Shown piece after piece: positions 1 through 9,605 of a stretch of DNA of 64,000 nucleotides (position 1 is the first letter of the stretch; every line of letters starts with the position of its first letter). Origin of the DNA: Clostridia bacterium (GTDB lineage: Bacteria; Bacillota; Clostridia; Oscillospirales; Acutalibacteraceae); NCBI GenBank assembly GCA_017560255.1, contig JAFYOI010000055.1:248001-312000 (forward strand), written 5' to 3'. Both the position numbers and the translations under genes were made by a program. The notes under the pieces are model-generated. The model was not told the DNA's origin and did not search any database. It worked only from the letters and a program-made list of their open reading frames with translations.

Positions 1-596
1 GCATCGCAATTATCTTCTACAAGCCACAAATTATGCTCAGAACAAAATTCCTTTAAAGCCGCCAAATCAAATGGATTTCCAAGGGTGTGAGCAAGCATAA
101 CAGCCTTTGTACGCTCGGATAATGCCGCCTCAAGTTTTGTTGTGTCAATATTGTACTGCGGGATTGTAACATCAACAAACACCGGCACCGCACCGTACTG
201 AATGATAGGAGAAACAGTCGTCGGGAAACCTGCGGCAACGGTGATAACCTCATCACCGGGTTTTATTGCTCTGTCTCCAAGCAAAGGTGACGTAAGCGCC
301 ATAAACGCAAGCAGATTTGCAGATGAACCGGAGTTGACGAGTGCACAATCATAAACTCCGAACATTTTTGCAAAGCCACGTTCGAACTGTTCGGTGTATC
401 TGCCGCTTGTAAGCCAAAATTCAAGCGCACTATCAACAAGATTAACCACTTCACTGCTATCGTATACTCTGGAAGCGTAAGGAATTCTGTCCCCTTCTTT
501 GAATTCTTTTTCTTTATTATGGAAGGCATCACAATACTCCTTGGTAAGGGAGAGTATATATTCTTTTGCTTGTTCCTGTGTCATATCTTTAAACAT
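1..596 (-). CDS. rfbH: Probable CDP-4-keto-6-deoxyglucose-3-dehydrase (RfbH/E1), N-terminal part
   Basis: Only the first 198 codons lie in the window; the gene runs off the left edge. It is the start of a PLP-dependent DegT/DnrJ/EryC1/StrS-fold enzyme: a phosphate-binding SGSSAN motif sits at residues 89-94, and VEDNCDA ends the visible part, its first Asp being the expected contact for the PLP ring nitrogen. The roughly 40 residues before the fold and the position directly behind rfbF and rfbG favour RfbH, which removes the 3-hydroxyl of CDP-4-keto-6-deoxyglucose on the way to 3,6-dideoxyhexoses. The His that replaces the usual Lys in RfbH lies beyond the edge, so an ordinary sugar aminotransferase is not excluded. 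Its ATG overlaps the rfbG stop by 8 bases, so the two are translationally coupled. Confidence 0.8.
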   Translation of the reverse strand, partial: MFKDMTQEQAKEYILSLTKEYCDAFHNKEKEFKEGDRIPYASRVYDSSEVVNLVDSALEFWLTSGRYTEQFERGFAKMFGVYDCALVNSGSSANLLAFMALTSPLLGDRAIKPGDEVITVAAGFPTTVSPIIQYGAVPVFVDVTIPQYNIDTTKLEAALSERTKAVMLAHTLGNPFDLAALKEFCSEHNLWLVEDNCD

Positions 597-1656
597 TGTT
601 AAAATCCCTCTGTTCGTCAAAATATGTCTTTATCTGTTCGTTCATAAAATCGGATATCGGTGCATTGTGCTTATACATTTTAAACCACTCAACAGTTTTT
701 TTAACCGCTTTTTCAACGTTCCACATCGGTTTCCAACCGAAAGTTTCTTTTATTTTAGCGCAGTCAAGCTTTAGAATCCCCGACTCATGAGGACCGTCGT
801 TTGCAATAGTCTCCCACGAAAAGTCATCCCCCCAATATTTGCTGAACAGTGACACTAATTCACGGGTAGTAATACAATCACAATCATCGGGACCAATATT
901 GTACCACCCTGATTTTTCACTATCAGAATATTGTTTATAAGCAATCATCATATATGCATAGATGGGTTCAAGAACATGCTGATAAGGCCTGATAGATCCC
1001 GGGTTTCTCAGAGAAACAACGCTTCCGTTCAATGCCGCTCTGCAACAATCGGGAATAATTCTGTCCTCCGCAAAATCCCCACCGCCGATCACATTGCCCG
1101 CACGGGCAGTTGATACAGCAATTCCCATTTCATCAAAATAAGAATTTTTGTAACAATGAGTCACTAACTCTGAACAGGACTTTGAATTTGAATACGGGTC
1201 GTAACCATCGAGTTGTTCATCCTCTCTGTAACCTCTGTTAACCTCAAAATTTTTATAAACTTTATCAGTCGTGACGTTGAGAACGGAACGTACTGAATCG
1301 CAATTTCTTACACATTCAAGTAAATTTACGGTTCCCATAACGTTTGTTTCATACGTATAAAGCGGGCTTTTATATCCCTCTCTGACTATCGGCTGAGCCG
1401 CCAGATGAAAAACAATTTCAGGTTTAACCTCATCGAAAACCGCTTTTAACGCCGCATAATCACGCACGTCACCTATAACGGATTTCATCCGTCCCTCTAT
1501 GCCTGAAAGTTCAAAAAGGTTCGGGTTGGTTGCAGGTTCAAGAGCGTATCCCGTAACTTTCGCGCCGAACATAATCAAGGCTTTACATAACCATGATCCT
1601 TTAAATCCTGTATGACCTGTTACAAGCACCGATTTACCATTATAAAAGTTATTCAT
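589..1656 (-). CDS. rfbG: CDP-glucose 4,6-dehydratase
   Basis: A 355-residue short-chain dehydrogenase-type enzyme (extended SDR) that converts CDP-glucose to CDP-4-keto-6-deoxyglucose in the cytoplasm. The N-terminal nucleotide-binding motif GHTGFKGSW (about residues 14-22) and the catalytic Y-x3-K in YDPYSNSKS are visible. Length and start fit the family. It sits between rfbF (4 bases upstream) and rfbH (8-base overlap), which completes the first three steps of CDP-3,6-dideoxyhexose synthesis; the product probably decorates a surface polysaccharide. The sugar transferases that would use it lie outside the window. Confidence 0.93.
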   Translation of the reverse strand: MNNFYNGKSVLVTGHTGFKGSWLCKALIMFGAKVTGYALEPATNPNLFELSGIEGRMKSVIGDVRDYAALKAVFDEVKPEIVFHLAAQPIVREGYKSPLYTYETNVMGTVNLLECVRNCDSVRSVLNVTTDKVYKNFEVNRGYREDEQLDGYDPYSNSKSCSELVTHCYKNSYFDEMGIAVSTARAGNVIGGGDFAEDRIIPDCCRAALNGSVVSLRNPGSIRPYQHVLEPIYAYMMIAYKQYSDSEKSGWYNIGPDDCDCITTRELVSLFSKYWGDDFSWETIANDGPHESGILKLDCAKIKETFGWKPMWNVEKAVKKTVEWFKMYKHNAPISDFMNEQIKTYFDEQRDFNNV

Positions 1657-1660
1657 AATT

Positions 1661-2434
1661 TCACCACTTTATCCACGGAGCTTTTTTTGTGTTGATAAGA
1701 GTTTCAAGATACTCTTTATCTCTCTGTGTATCCATACACTGCCAGAATCCATCGTGGAGGTAGGCTTTAAGTTCACCCTCTTTTGCAAGTTTCTCAAGCG
1801 GTTCGTTTTCAAACACGGTTTCATCGCCGTCTATATAATCAAAAACGCTGGGTTCAAGAACCATAAAACCACCATTTATTACGTTGCCGTCATAAACGGA
1901 TTTTTCTCTGAACTTCAGAACGGAAGAATCCTCACCGAGATCCAATATTCCAAAACGTTGTGCGACCGTAATCGCTGTCAAAGTTGCTTTTTTTCCGTGG
2001 GACTTATGGAAATTGACAAGGGCGTTTATATCAACATCCGACACGCCGTCACCATACGTAAGCATAAATGGCTCGTCACCGATGTAATCACGAATTCTCT
2101 TTACACGACCTCCGGTCATAGTATGCAATCCGGTATCAACAAGAGTAACTCTCCACGGTTCAGCATTATTGTTATGTACAGTCATTTTATTATCTTCGGA
2201 AAAATCAAAAGTTACATCACTTGTGTAAAGATAATATTCGGCAAAAAACCTCTTTATCATATGCGCTTTATAGCCACAGCATATAACAAAGTCATTGTAT
2301 CCATGCGAAGAATACATTTTCATAATGTGCCACAAAATCGGCATACCACCAATTTCGATCATTGGTTTAGGTTTCAAATGGCTTTCCTCGGAAATACGTG
2401 TTCCGAATCCACCAGCCAAGATAACAACCTTCAT
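1661..2434 (-). CDS. rfbF: Glucose-1-phosphate cytidylyltransferase
   Basis: This 257-residue nucleotidyltransferase makes CDP-glucose from CTP and glucose-1-phosphate, the entry step of the CDP-sugar pathway. The N-terminal signature LAGGFGTRISEES and the family's usual length of about 257 residues are clear; the KPKPMIEIGG stretch follows as in RfbF. The ATG at 2434 has a GGGAGG ribosome site about 9 bases upstream. It is the first gene of the rfbFGH operon and has a good sigma-A promoter at 2500-2528 on the minus strand. Confidence 0.95.
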   Translation of the reverse strand: MKVVILAGGFGTRISEESHLKPKPMIEIGGMPILWHIMKMYSSHGYNDFVICCGYKAHMIKRFFAEYYLYTSDVTFDFSEDNKMTVHNNNAEPWRVTLVDTGLHTMTGGRVKRIRDYIGDEPFMLTYGDGVSDVDINALVNFHKSHGKKATLTAITVAQRFGILDLGEDSSVLKFREKSVYDGNVINGGFMVLEPSVFDYIDGDETVFENEPLEKLAKEGELKAYLHDGFWQCMDTQRDKEYLETLINTKKAPWIKW

Positions 2435-2499
2435 ATTTTTTATTCCTCCCTAAATCACAGATCAATCCCGTTAATCTACACGTGGACATAATCTCGGCA

Positions 2500-2528
2500 A
2501 TTATACACTTTTTTTTCGTTTAAGTCAA
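2500..2528 (-). promoter_or_regulatory. Sigma-A promoter of rfbFGH
   Basis: On the minus strand TTGACT (2528-2523) and TATAAT (2505-2500) are separated by 17 bases. The spacer holds a run of eight A. The 5' leader to rfbF would be about 60 bases. Confidence 0.7.
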
Positions 2529-2600
2529 TATAGACCAAATTACACAATTTTTTTATTCAAATTGCTACTAAATTTTACATAGTGTTCATTTTATTTACTG

Positions 2601-2629
2601 TTGCAAATCCATCGCGCGTGTGTTATAAT
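2601..2629 (+). promoter_or_regulatory. Sigma-A promoter of purF
   Basis: TTGCAA (2601-2606) and a perfect TATAAT (2624-2629) with a 17-base spacer. Transcription would start near 2636, about 50 bases before the purF ATG. No PurR box or purine riboswitch was recognised in this short leader. Confidence 0.7.
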
Positions 2630-2688
2630 TCACTTTGTTTTTCAACGGAGATTCTCTCCGCAAAGCCAATATAAAGGGGTCTGAAAAA

Positions 2689-4110
2689 ATGTTTGACAAA
2701 ATACATGAAGAATGTGGTGTTTTCGGAATCTATGACAATGATGGTCATGACGTTGCCGCAGCCACATACTACGCTTTGTTTGCACTTCAGCACAGAGGTC
2801 AGGAAAGTTGCGGTATAGCCATCAACGATGCAAGAACAATCACTGTTTACAGAGATGGTGGTTTGGTTAACGACGTATTTGATAAAGATATACTCGCAAG
2901 CCTCGGAAAAGGCAAAATGGCCGTTGGACACGTGCGTTATGGCACTTCCCCTTCAAACAAACGCGTTGATGCTCAACCCCTTGTTGTAAATCACGTAAAG
3001 GGTTGTATGGCAATTGCTAATAACGGTTCGCTTACCAACTATTCTCAACTCAGAGAAAAACTTGAATTAAGCGGTTCAATATTTCACACAACGAGTGACT
3101 CGGAAATCATTGCATACGAAATAACAAGAGAAAGGCTCCACACCTCGTCCATTGAGGATGCAATTTGTAACGCTATGTATCACCTTGAGGGTTCATATTC
3201 GTTTGTCGTTATGTCCCCTGCAAAACTTATCGCCGCTCGTGACCCCAGAGGATTCAGACCATTGTGCATCGGCAAGAGAAACAACAGTTATATGTTTGCA
3301 TCCGAAAGTTGTGCATTTGATAATATCGGTGCAACGTTTATCAGGGACGTTATGCCCGGAGAAATCGTTATAATAGACGAAAACGGAATTCGTTCAATCA
3401 CAACACACTGCAACACAAAGCCATCTTCGCTCTGTGTTTTTGAGTTCATCTATTTTGCAAGACCGGACTCCGTTGTTGACGGCAGTTCCGTTCACACTGC
3501 AAGAATCCGCGCAGGCAGATTCCTTGCTCAAGAACATCCCGTTGAGGCAGACGTTGTAATAGGTGTACCTGATTCGGGCATTGATGCTGCAATTGGTTAT
3601 GCTCAGGAACTTGGTATCGACTATGAACTTGGTTTCATTAAAAACAAGTATATCGGCAGAACTTTCATTCAGCCCACACAAGCGGACCGCGAAGACAAAG
3701 TAAGAATTAAACTTAACCCCATTTCATCTGTTGTTGCAGGTAAAAGAGTTGTTCTTATTGACGACTCCATTGTAAGAGGAACAACAAGTAAACAAATTGT
3801 AAAAATGCTTCGTGATGCAGGCGCAAAAGAAGTTCACATGAGAATATCCTGCCCGCCGTTTATGTTCCCCTGCTTCTATGGCACGGACATTGACTCCCAG
3901 GACAAGTTGATTGCATGCAAGTACTCAATTGAAGAAATTGCCGAGCATATCGGAGCCGACTCCCTTGGCTATCTCAGCATTGAAAATGTAGTTAAACTTG
4001 CAGCAGAAACAAAACTTAACTTCTGTACAAGTTGCTTTACAGGTAACTATCCTACCGAATCCCCGACATCTACCGTCAAATCAAAATATTTATGTAAAAT
4101 CAGCGAATAA
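2689..4110 (+). CDS. purF: Amidophosphoribosyltransferase
   Basis: Catalyses the first committed step of purine synthesis: PRPP plus glutamine to 5-phosphoribosylamine. The start at 2689 (ribosome site AAAGGGG) gives an 8-residue propeptide MFDKIHEE before the Ntn-hydrolase nucleophile Cys9, so removal of the propeptide exposes the catalytic Cys. The PRPP loop VVLIDDSIVRGTTS is present in the C-terminal half. Cysteines in SSLCVFEF, MFPCFYG and NFCTSCFTGNYP match the [4Fe-4S] ligands of the Bacillus subtilis-type oxygen-sensitive enzyme. An in-frame ATG at 2635 would add 18 residues but would bury the propeptide and lies at the predicted transcription start. No other pur genes are adjacent; a terminator follows. 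Confidence 0.95.
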   Translation: MFDKIHEECGVFGIYDNDGHDVAAATYYALFALQHRGQESCGIAINDARTITVYRDGGLVNDVFDKDILASLGKGKMAVGHVRYGTSPSNKRVDAQPLVVNHVKGCMAIANNGSLTNYSQLREKLELSGSIFHTTSDSEIIAYEITRERLHTSSIEDAICNAMYHLEGSYSFVVMSPAKLIAARDPRGFRPLCIGKRNNSYMFASESCAFDNIGATFIRDVMPGEIVIIDENGIRSITTHCNTKPSSLCVFEFIYFARPDSVVDGSSVHTARIRAGRFLAQEHPVEADVVIGVPDSGIDAAIGYAQELGIDYELGFIKNKYIGRTFIQPTQADREDKVRIKLNPISSVVAGKRVVLIDDSIVRGTTSKQIVKMLRDAGAKEVHMRISCPPFMFPCFYGTDIDSQDKLIACKYSIEEIAEHIGADSLGYLSIENVVKLAAETKLNFCTSCFTGNYPTESPTSTVKSKYLCKISE

Positions 4111-4129
4111 ATATTTGTTTCAAAACAAC

Positions 4130-4160
4130 AACCCTGCATTTCAAGTGCAGGGTTTATTTT
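4130..4160 (+). terminator. Rho-independent terminator after purF
   Basis: An 8-9 bp stem (4130-4138 with 4146-4154) with a 7-base loop, followed by a T-rich tract TTATTTT. It isolates purF from ruvC. Confidence 0.75.
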
Positions 4161-4228
4161 ATGTTACTGACCATAATATAACTATAAACATCTAATAGAT
4201 AATATACATAAATATTGTAATTTTTTTG

Positions 4229-4257
4229 TTGTATGTTACGTCAGAGTGTGATATAAT
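4229..4257 (+). promoter_or_regulatory. Sigma-A promoter of the ruvCAB operon
   Basis: TTGTAT (4229-4234) and TATAAT (4252-4257) with a 17-base spacer. It is the only good promoter seen before ruvC; no promoter or terminator was seen from ruvC down to 16010, so the following genes may form one long transcription unit. Confidence 0.6.
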
Positions 4258-4309
4258 GTTTAAAATTGGGCATTTTATGTAAAACTATGTTTTTCAAGTG
4301 AGGTTTTTT

Positions 4310-4801
4310 ATGATTATTCTTGGGATTGACCCCGGATATGCTATAGTTGGCTACGGTGTTATACATTACGAAAAAAACAAGTTTTCCGCTATAGGTTTTG
4401 GTGCGATAACCACCCCTCCAACTATGGAATGGACATCACGACTTGAAACAATTTACGATGATCTTAACTCGATAATCAGCAAATATTCCCCCGACGTTAT
4501 GGCAATTGAAAAACTTTTTTACAACAACAATGCAAAGACGGTTGTTGACGTCTGTCAAGCAAGAGGTGTAACACTTCTTGCCGCGAAGAAAAACAATCTG
4601 CCGATTTTTGAATATACTCCCCTACAAGTAAAGCAGGCGTTAGTTGGCTACGGCAGAGCGGAGAAAAAACAAGTACAGGAAATGACAAAATCATTACTAA
4701 ACCTAAGTGTTACGCCAAAACCCGACGATACTGCTGATGCACTCGCAATCGCTATCTGCCACGCTCACGCTTCGGGCTCAATAATGAACCTGATAAAATA
4801 A
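4310..4801 (+). CDS. ruvC: Holliday junction endonuclease RuvC
   Basis: A 163-residue resolvase that cuts Holliday junctions on the RuvAB complex. The RNase H-like catalytic acids are all visible: Asp7 in GIDPG, Glu67 in AIEKLFY, and Asp140 and Asp143 in PDDTADALA. The start chosen is the ATG at 4310 because GAGG lies 6 bases upstream and the protein then begins MIILGIDPG as in the family; an in-frame GTG at 4298 overlaps that ribosome site and is less likely. It is followed by ruvA (22-base gap) and ruvB, the complete branch-migration and resolution set. Confidence 0.96.
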   Translation: MIILGIDPGYAIVGYGVIHYEKNKFSAIGFGAITTPPTMEWTSRLETIYDDLNSIISKYSPDVMAIEKLFYNNNAKTVVDVCQARGVTLLAAKKNNLPIFEYTPLQVKQALVGYGRAEKKQVQEMTKSLLNLSVTPKPDDTADALAIAICHAHASGSIMNLIK

Positions 4802-4823
4802 AAGCAAAAGGAATTTATGAATT

Positions 4824-5423
4824 ATGATCTACAGTGTAACCGGTGTATTGAAACATATAGATTTAAATTTTGTTGTAGTTGAATGTAATGGTGTAGGATT
4901 CAAATGCAACGCAAGCGTCAATACTATTTCTCAACTTGGAGATTTAGGGGACGTAGTAACGTTGTTCACTTACCTTGCCGTTAAAGAAGATGCTATTGAA
5001 CTCTATGGATTCAGCACTCCCGATGAACATGAGTGTTATCTTAAACTCATCTCGGTTTCAGGTGTTGGTCCAAAAGCCGCAATAGCAATCCTCTCAAAAC
5101 TCTCACCCGCCGAACTTGCCAATGCAATCGTAACAGAAAACGTCAAGTCTATTACAGCGGCACAAGGAGTCGGCCCAAAAGTTGCGCAGAGAATAATTCT
5201 TGAACTCAAATCAAAATTCTCGGCAACCTCATCAGTTTCCACTCGTACACAACAAGGCGCAAAGAAAAACATTGCAGGTTCAACCAATGAATTAAACGAA
5301 GCGGTTACCGCTCTTGAAGCACTTGGGTATTCACATATTCAAGCAGTGTCGGCGGTAAACGGAATTGACTCTACTCTCCCTGCAAGTCAAATCATAAAAC
5401 TCGCTCTTAAAAACTTGATGTAA
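4824..5423 (+). CDS. ruvA: Holliday junction branch migration protein RuvA
   Basis: A 199-residue protein that binds four-way DNA junctions as a tetramer and loads RuvB. It begins MIYSVTGVL (OB-fold domain I, about residues 1-62), followed by the two helix-hairpin-helix units [12 protein letters not shown] and [12 protein letters not shown] (about 72-120), and the C-terminal three-helix domain III that contacts RuvB (about 150-199). The ATG at 4824 has AAGGA upstream. It is 13 bases before ruvB. Confidence 0.96.
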   Translation: MIYSVTGVLKHIDLNFVVVECNGVGFKCNASVNTISQLGDLGDVVTLFTYLAVKEDAIELYGFSTPDEHECYLKLISVSGVGPKAAIAILSKLSPAELANAIVTENVKSITAAQGVGPKVAQRIILELKSKFSATSSVSTRTQQGAKKNIAGSTNELNEAVTALEALGYSHIQAVSAVNGIDSTLPASQIIKLALKNLM

Positions 5424-5436
5424 GGAGGATTTAAGA

Positions 5437-6465
5437 ATGATTGATGATTTTCAGATACAAGATTTAAAAAGCAGAATGGTAGCCCCTCAATACAGCGTTG
5501 AGGACGTCGAGACAGAAATAAGCCTACGACCGAAGCACCTTAATGAATACATCGGTCAGGAAAAGGCAAAAGAAAACCTCTCTATCTATCTCGAAGCGGC
5601 TAAAATGAGAAGTGAACCGCTCGACCATATTTTACTGTACGGTCCTCCGGGTCTTGGCAAGACCACACTTGCGGGAATAATTGCCAACGAAATGGGTGTG
5701 GATATAAGAATAACGTCCGGCCCCGCAATAGAAAAACAAGGTGACCTCGTCGCTCTTCTGACAAATCTTAATGACGGCGACATCTTATTTATTGATGAGA
5801 TACATCGACTTTCCCGACACGTTGAGGAAATACTTTACCCCGCAATTGAAGATAGAGTTATCGACATCATTATAGGAAAAGGTCCATCGGCAAAATCGAT
5901 AAGATTGGATTTAAATCGTTTTACCCTCATAGGCGCAACAACGAGAGCAGGTCAGCTTTCTGCTCCGCTCCGAGACAGATTTGGAATCATTCTCCGATTG
6001 GAGTTATATAATCCGGAAGAACTTTCAAGAATTATAACGCGAAGTTCAAAAATTCTTGGTATTGATATTGAGCAAGAAGGTGCACTTGAACTCGCCGCAC
6101 GCTCACGAGGAACACCGAGAATTGCAAACCGTTTGCTCAAGCGAGCAAGAGATTTCGCACAGGTTGTCGGCAACGGAACAATCACTCTTGAGTCAGCCAG
6201 AACATCGTTGTCAAAAATGGAGATTGACGAACTCGGTCTTGATTCAATCGACATAAGAATGCTCACAACGATGATAAGAAATTACAACGGCGGCCCCGTA
6301 GGACTTGATACTATTGCCGCGGCCATAGGCGAAGAAGCGATAACCATTGAGGATGTTTATGAGCCATACCTTATGCAAATTGGTTTTCTCAGCAGAACTC
6401 CTCGAGGGCGATGTGTAACCGCTCTGGCATATAAACATTTAGGTATTGAACAGCCACGCTGTTAA
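5437..6465 (+). CDS. ruvB: Holliday junction DNA helicase RuvB
   Basis: A 342-residue AAA+ motor that drives branch migration with RuvA. The Walker A motif GPPGLGKT is at residues 69-76, Walker B is in LFIDEIHRL, and sensor 1 lies in [10 protein letters not shown]-terminal winged helix follows (about 255-330). The start has a perfect AAGGAGG site. Length is normal for the family. Confidence 0.97.
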   Translation: MIDDFQIQDLKSRMVAPQYSVEDVETEISLRPKHLNEYIGQEKAKENLSIYLEAAKMRSEPLDHILLYGPPGLGKTTLAGIIANEMGVDIRITSGPAIEKQGDLVALLTNLNDGDILFIDEIHRLSRHVEEILYPAIEDRVIDIIIGKGPSAKSIRLDLNRFTLIGATTRAGQLSAPLRDRFGIILRLELYNPEELSRIITRSSKILGIDIEQEGALELAARSRGTPRIANRLLKRARDFAQVVGNGTITLESARTSLSKMEIDELGLDSIDIRMLTTMIRNYNGGPVGLDTIAAAIGEEAITIEDVYEPYLMQIGFLSRTPRGRCVTALAYKHLGIEQPRC

Positions 6466-6521
6466 TTCACAGTTAATAAAACAGTTATTAAATAAAATTT
6501 ATAAAATGAGGTGCTAACATT

Positions 6522-7871
6522 ATGGGAAGATTATTCGGTACAGATGGCGCAAGAGGCGTCGCTAACAAAGAACTCACATGTGAAATTGCTTACAAAATCG
6601 GCAAGGCAACCGCCATGGTTCTTGCTGAGGGCGCTCAGAATCGCCCGAAAATTCTGATTGGTAAAGACACAAGAATATCCTCTGACATGTTGGAGGCTGC
6701 TCTTTCCGCAGGCCTTTGCTCCGTAGGTGCAGACGTACTCATTCTTGGCGTTGTTCCTACCCCCGCAGTTGCCTACCTTGTAAAAACACTTGGTTGCAAC
6801 GCCGGTATTATGATTTCCGCATCACACAACCCTGCGGAATACAACGGCATTAAACTTTTCAATCACGAAGGTTACAAACTCCCCGACAGCGTTGAAGAAG
6901 AAATTGAATCAATTGTTCTCGATAACGCAAAACAGCCCCCTGAAATCATAGGCGAAAAGGTTGGTACGGTAAAGCGCGTTGAATACGCTGTTGACGAGTA
7001 CATCAATCATATTATTGCATCAATTGATGGCGATTTGAGCGGAATGAAAATCGCTCTTGACTGTGCAAACGGTTCCGCAAGCGTTACCGCAGAAAAACTT
7101 TTCAAAGGTCTTGGCGCTGAATGTATCATCATCAACGCTCAACCCGACGGTGTTAACATTAACAAAGATTGTGGCTCAACACATCTTGAACAACTTCAGA
7201 AAACTGTTGTTGAAAACGGTTGCGAAATCGGTCTTGCTTTTGATGGCGATGCTGACAGAATGCTCGCAGTTGACAGCAACGGGGAACAGGTTGATGGTGA
7301 TAAAATCATCGCTATCTGTGCGAAACACCTTAAAGAGTGCAATAAACTTTCTAATGACACGGTTGTAGTTACAGTTATGACAAATATGGGATTCCATAAA
7401 TTCTGTAATGAAAACGGAATCAAGTATGAAACAACAAAAGTTGGTGACAGATACGTACTTGAAAATATGAAAGAGTACGGTCATTCTATCGGCGGTGAGC
7501 AGTCAGGTCACATCATTTTCCTCGACCACGCTTCTACCGGTGACGGTCAGCTTTCTGGTGTTCAGTTGCTCAACGTTATAAAAACATCGGGCAAATCAAT
7601 CAAAGAACTTGCAACTATTATGACAACCTATCCTCAGGTACTTGTAAACGTAAGAGTTTCTGCAGAAGGCAAAGCGGCTTTCGGAACTGATGAAGTTGTT
7701 CAGCAGGCAATCCGTCAGGCAGAAGCCGATCTCAACGGAGATGGCAGAGTGCTTGTAAGAATGTCAGGCACAGAACCGCTTATCAGAGTAATGCTTGAAG
7801 GCAGCGACTACGCTTTGATTGAAAAACTTGCAAACGACGTTGCAAACGTTATTAAAGAGCGTCTTTCTTGA
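6522..7871 (+). CDS. glmM: Phosphoglucosamine mutase
   Basis: Converts glucosamine-6-phosphate to glucosamine-1-phosphate for UDP-GlcNAc and peptidoglycan synthesis. At 449 residues it has the family length, the catalytic phosphoserine in SASHNP (Ser101), the metal-binding DGDADR, the sugar loop GGEQSGH, and the C-terminal phosphate-binding RMSGTEPLIRVM. The ATG at 6522 has GAGG about 10 bases upstream. The gap to ecfA1 is 9 bases. Confidence 0.97.
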   Translation: MGRLFGTDGARGVANKELTCEIAYKIGKATAMVLAEGAQNRPKILIGKDTRISSDMLEAALSAGLCSVGADVLILGVVPTPAVAYLVKTLGCNAGIMISASHNPAEYNGIKLFNHEGYKLPDSVEEEIESIVLDNAKQPPEIIGEKVGTVKRVEYAVDEYINHIIASIDGDLSGMKIALDCANGSASVTAEKLFKGLGAECIIINAQPDGVNINKDCGSTHLEQLQKTVVENGCEIGLAFDGDADRMLAVDSNGEQVDGDKIIAICAKHLKECNKLSNDTVVVTVMTNMGFHKFCNENGIKYETTKVGDRYVLENMKEYGHSIGGEQSGHIIFLDHASTGDGQLSGVQLLNVIKTSGKSIKELATIMTTYPQVLVNVRVSAEGKAAFGTDEVVQQAIRQAEADLNGDGRVLVRMSGTEPLIRVMLEGSDYALIEKLANDVANVIKERLS

Positions 7872-7880
7872 TTTTCAACC

Positions 7881-8720
7881 ATGGAAAATATTATCGAATT
7901 CAATAACGTAAGTTGTTCTTATGAAGACGTTGACGGAAACAAAACTCCCGCCGTGCAAGGAATAGATTTACGCATAAAAAAAGGTGATTATATCGCCGTG
8001 TTAGGCCATAACGGCTCGGGAAAATCCACCTTTGCAAAACTGTGTAACGCTATTCTTCTCCCCGACGAAAATATGGGTACGGTTATTGTAAATGGAATTA
8101 ACACCGTCAACGATGAACAAATTTTTGAAATAAGGCAGAACGTTGGAATGGTTTTCCAGAACCCCGATAACCAGATTGTCGCTACAATAGTTGAGGACGA
8201 CGTCGCTTTCGGGCCCGAAAATATCGGCATTGAGCCAAGCGAAATCCGTCGCAGAGTAGATGATGCGCTTACAAAAGTCGGCATGTACGAATATCGAATG
8301 AGTGAGCCCCACAAACTTTCGGGCGGACAAAAGCAAAGAGTGGCTATCGCAGGAATAATTGCAATGCAGCCTAACTGCATCATTTTCGACGAATCCACCT
8401 CTATGCTTGACCCTAAGGGCAGACAGGAAGTTCTGTCAACAATTGACTACCTTAACCAAGAACTTGGCATCACCGTCGTGCTGATCACCCATTATATGGA
8501 CGAAGCGGTTCGTGCAAAAGAAATTGTTGTTATGAACAACGGAGAGGTAATCCTAAAAGGTACACCGAGGGAAATATTCTCCAACGTTGAAAAACTCAAA
8601 CTTATCGGTCTTGACGTACCGCAAGTCACTGAAATTGCTTTTGAGTTAAACAAACACGGATTTAATTTTTCAGAAGGCATTCTTACCATTGATGATTTTA
8701 TAAGAGAATTCAAAATATAA
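7881..8720 (+). CDS. ecfA1: Energy-coupling factor transporter ATPase EcfA1
   Basis: A 279-residue ABC ATPase that powers vitamin or metal uptake together with EcfA2 and EcfT. Walker A is GHNGSGKST, the Q-loop follows in [10 protein letters not shown], the ABC signature is LSGGQKQR and Walker B is [12 protein letters not shown], with the DES variant instead of DEP that is common in EcfA1. Its ribosome site is weak, and only 9 bases separate it from glmM. No substrate-binding S component is encoded nearby, so this is a shared (group II) ECF module. Confidence 0.94.
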   Translation: MENIIEFNNVSCSYEDVDGNKTPAVQGIDLRIKKGDYIAVLGHNGSGKSTFAKLCNAILLPDENMGTVIVNGINTVNDEQIFEIRQNVGMVFQNPDNQIVATIVEDDVAFGPENIGIEPSEIRRRVDDALTKVGMYEYRMSEPHKLSGGQKQRVAIAGIIAMQPNCIIFDESTSMLDPKGRQEVLSTIDYLNQELGITVVLITHYMDEAVRAKEIVVMNNGEVILKGTPREIFSNVEKLKLIGLDVPQVTEIAFELNKHGFNFSEGILTIDDFIREFKI

Positions 8721-8735
8721 GAAAAGGAGATGAAG

Positions 8736-9605
8736 ATGTTGTCGATTTTAAGAGTTGAAAACTTGTGTTTTACCTATGGCGAAGGCACACCCTTTGCCCA
8801 AAAAGCACTCGACAACATCAATTTCTCCATTGAAGCGGGAGAAATGATCGGAGTTATAGGGCATACCGGTTCAGGTAAATCGACCCTTTTGCAGCATCTT
8901 AACGGTCTTTTACGTCCACAATCGGGCAAAGTTTTGTTTAACGAGATGGACATTTGGGAAAAACCAAAAGAAATAAGAAACATCCGCTTCAAAATTGGAA
9001 TTTGTTTTCAATATCCGGAGCATCAATTATTTGAAGATACAGTTTTCAAAGACGTTGCTTTTGGCCCTACAAATATGGGGCTTAATGAAACAGAAGTCAA
9101 AAAGAGAACAAGAATTGCCTTAAATTCCGTCGGTCTTGGAATGGACTTCTGGGCAAAATCACCCTTTGACCTTTCAGGCGGAGAAAAGCGCAGAGTTGCC
9201 ATAGCGGGCGTTATCGCTATGGATCCCGACATTCTCATTCTGGACGAGCCTACTGCAGGGCTTGACCCGCGGGGCAGGGATGAAATACTCGCACTGCTTA
9301 AAAGTTATAGAAAAGATCACAACAAAACTATTATAATCGCATCACACAGCATGGAGGACGTTGCTAATTTTGCCGACAGAGTTATGGTTTTCAACAAGTC
9401 AAAACTTGTTATGTTTGATTCTGTCCTCAACGTATTCTCAAAAGCCGAACAACTGTCTGAAATCGGTCTTGATATACCACAGGTCACTCAACTTTTTATC
9501 AGACTTAAAGAAAAAGGCTACAATATATCAAAAAATATATTTACGGTTGAAGATGCTATAAAAGCGCTCATTTCTCTTAAAGAAGGAGGAATGAACGATG
9601 CTTAA
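8736..9605 (+). CDS. ecfA2: Energy-coupling factor transporter ATPase EcfA2
   Basis: A 289-residue ABC ATPase, second half of the EcfA heterodimer. Walker A GHTGSGKST, Q-loop FQYPEHQLFE, signature LSGGEKRR and Walker B ILILDEPTAGLDP are intact. The ATG at 8736 is preferred to the one at 8730, which touches the AAAAGGAG ribosome site. The FQYPEHQLFE form of the Q-loop is typical of EcfA2. Its end overlaps ecfT by 8 bases, which implies translational coupling. Confidence 0.94.
   Translation: MLSILRVENLCFTYGEGTPFAQKALDNINFSIEAGEMIGVIGHTGSGKSTLLQHLNGLLRPQSGKVLFNEMDIWEKPKEIRNIRFKIGICFQYPEHQLFEDTVFKDVAFGPTNMGLNETEVKKRTRIALNSVGLGMDFWAKSPFDLSGGEKRRVAIAGVIAMDPDILILDEPTAGLDPRGRDEILALLKSYRKDHNKTIIIASHSMEDVANFADRVMVFNKSKLVMFDSVLNVFSKAEQLSEIGLDIPQVTQLFIRLKEKGYNISKNIFTVEDAIKALISLKEGGMNDA

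Noticed and set aside
1754-2491. 245-codon plus-strand open frame opposite rfbF
   Set aside because: No recognisable domain and complete overlap with rfbF.
2635-2688. Upstream ATG extension of purF
   Set aside because: It would place 18 extra residues before the propeptide and lies at the predicted transcription start; the ATG at 2689 has the ribosome site.
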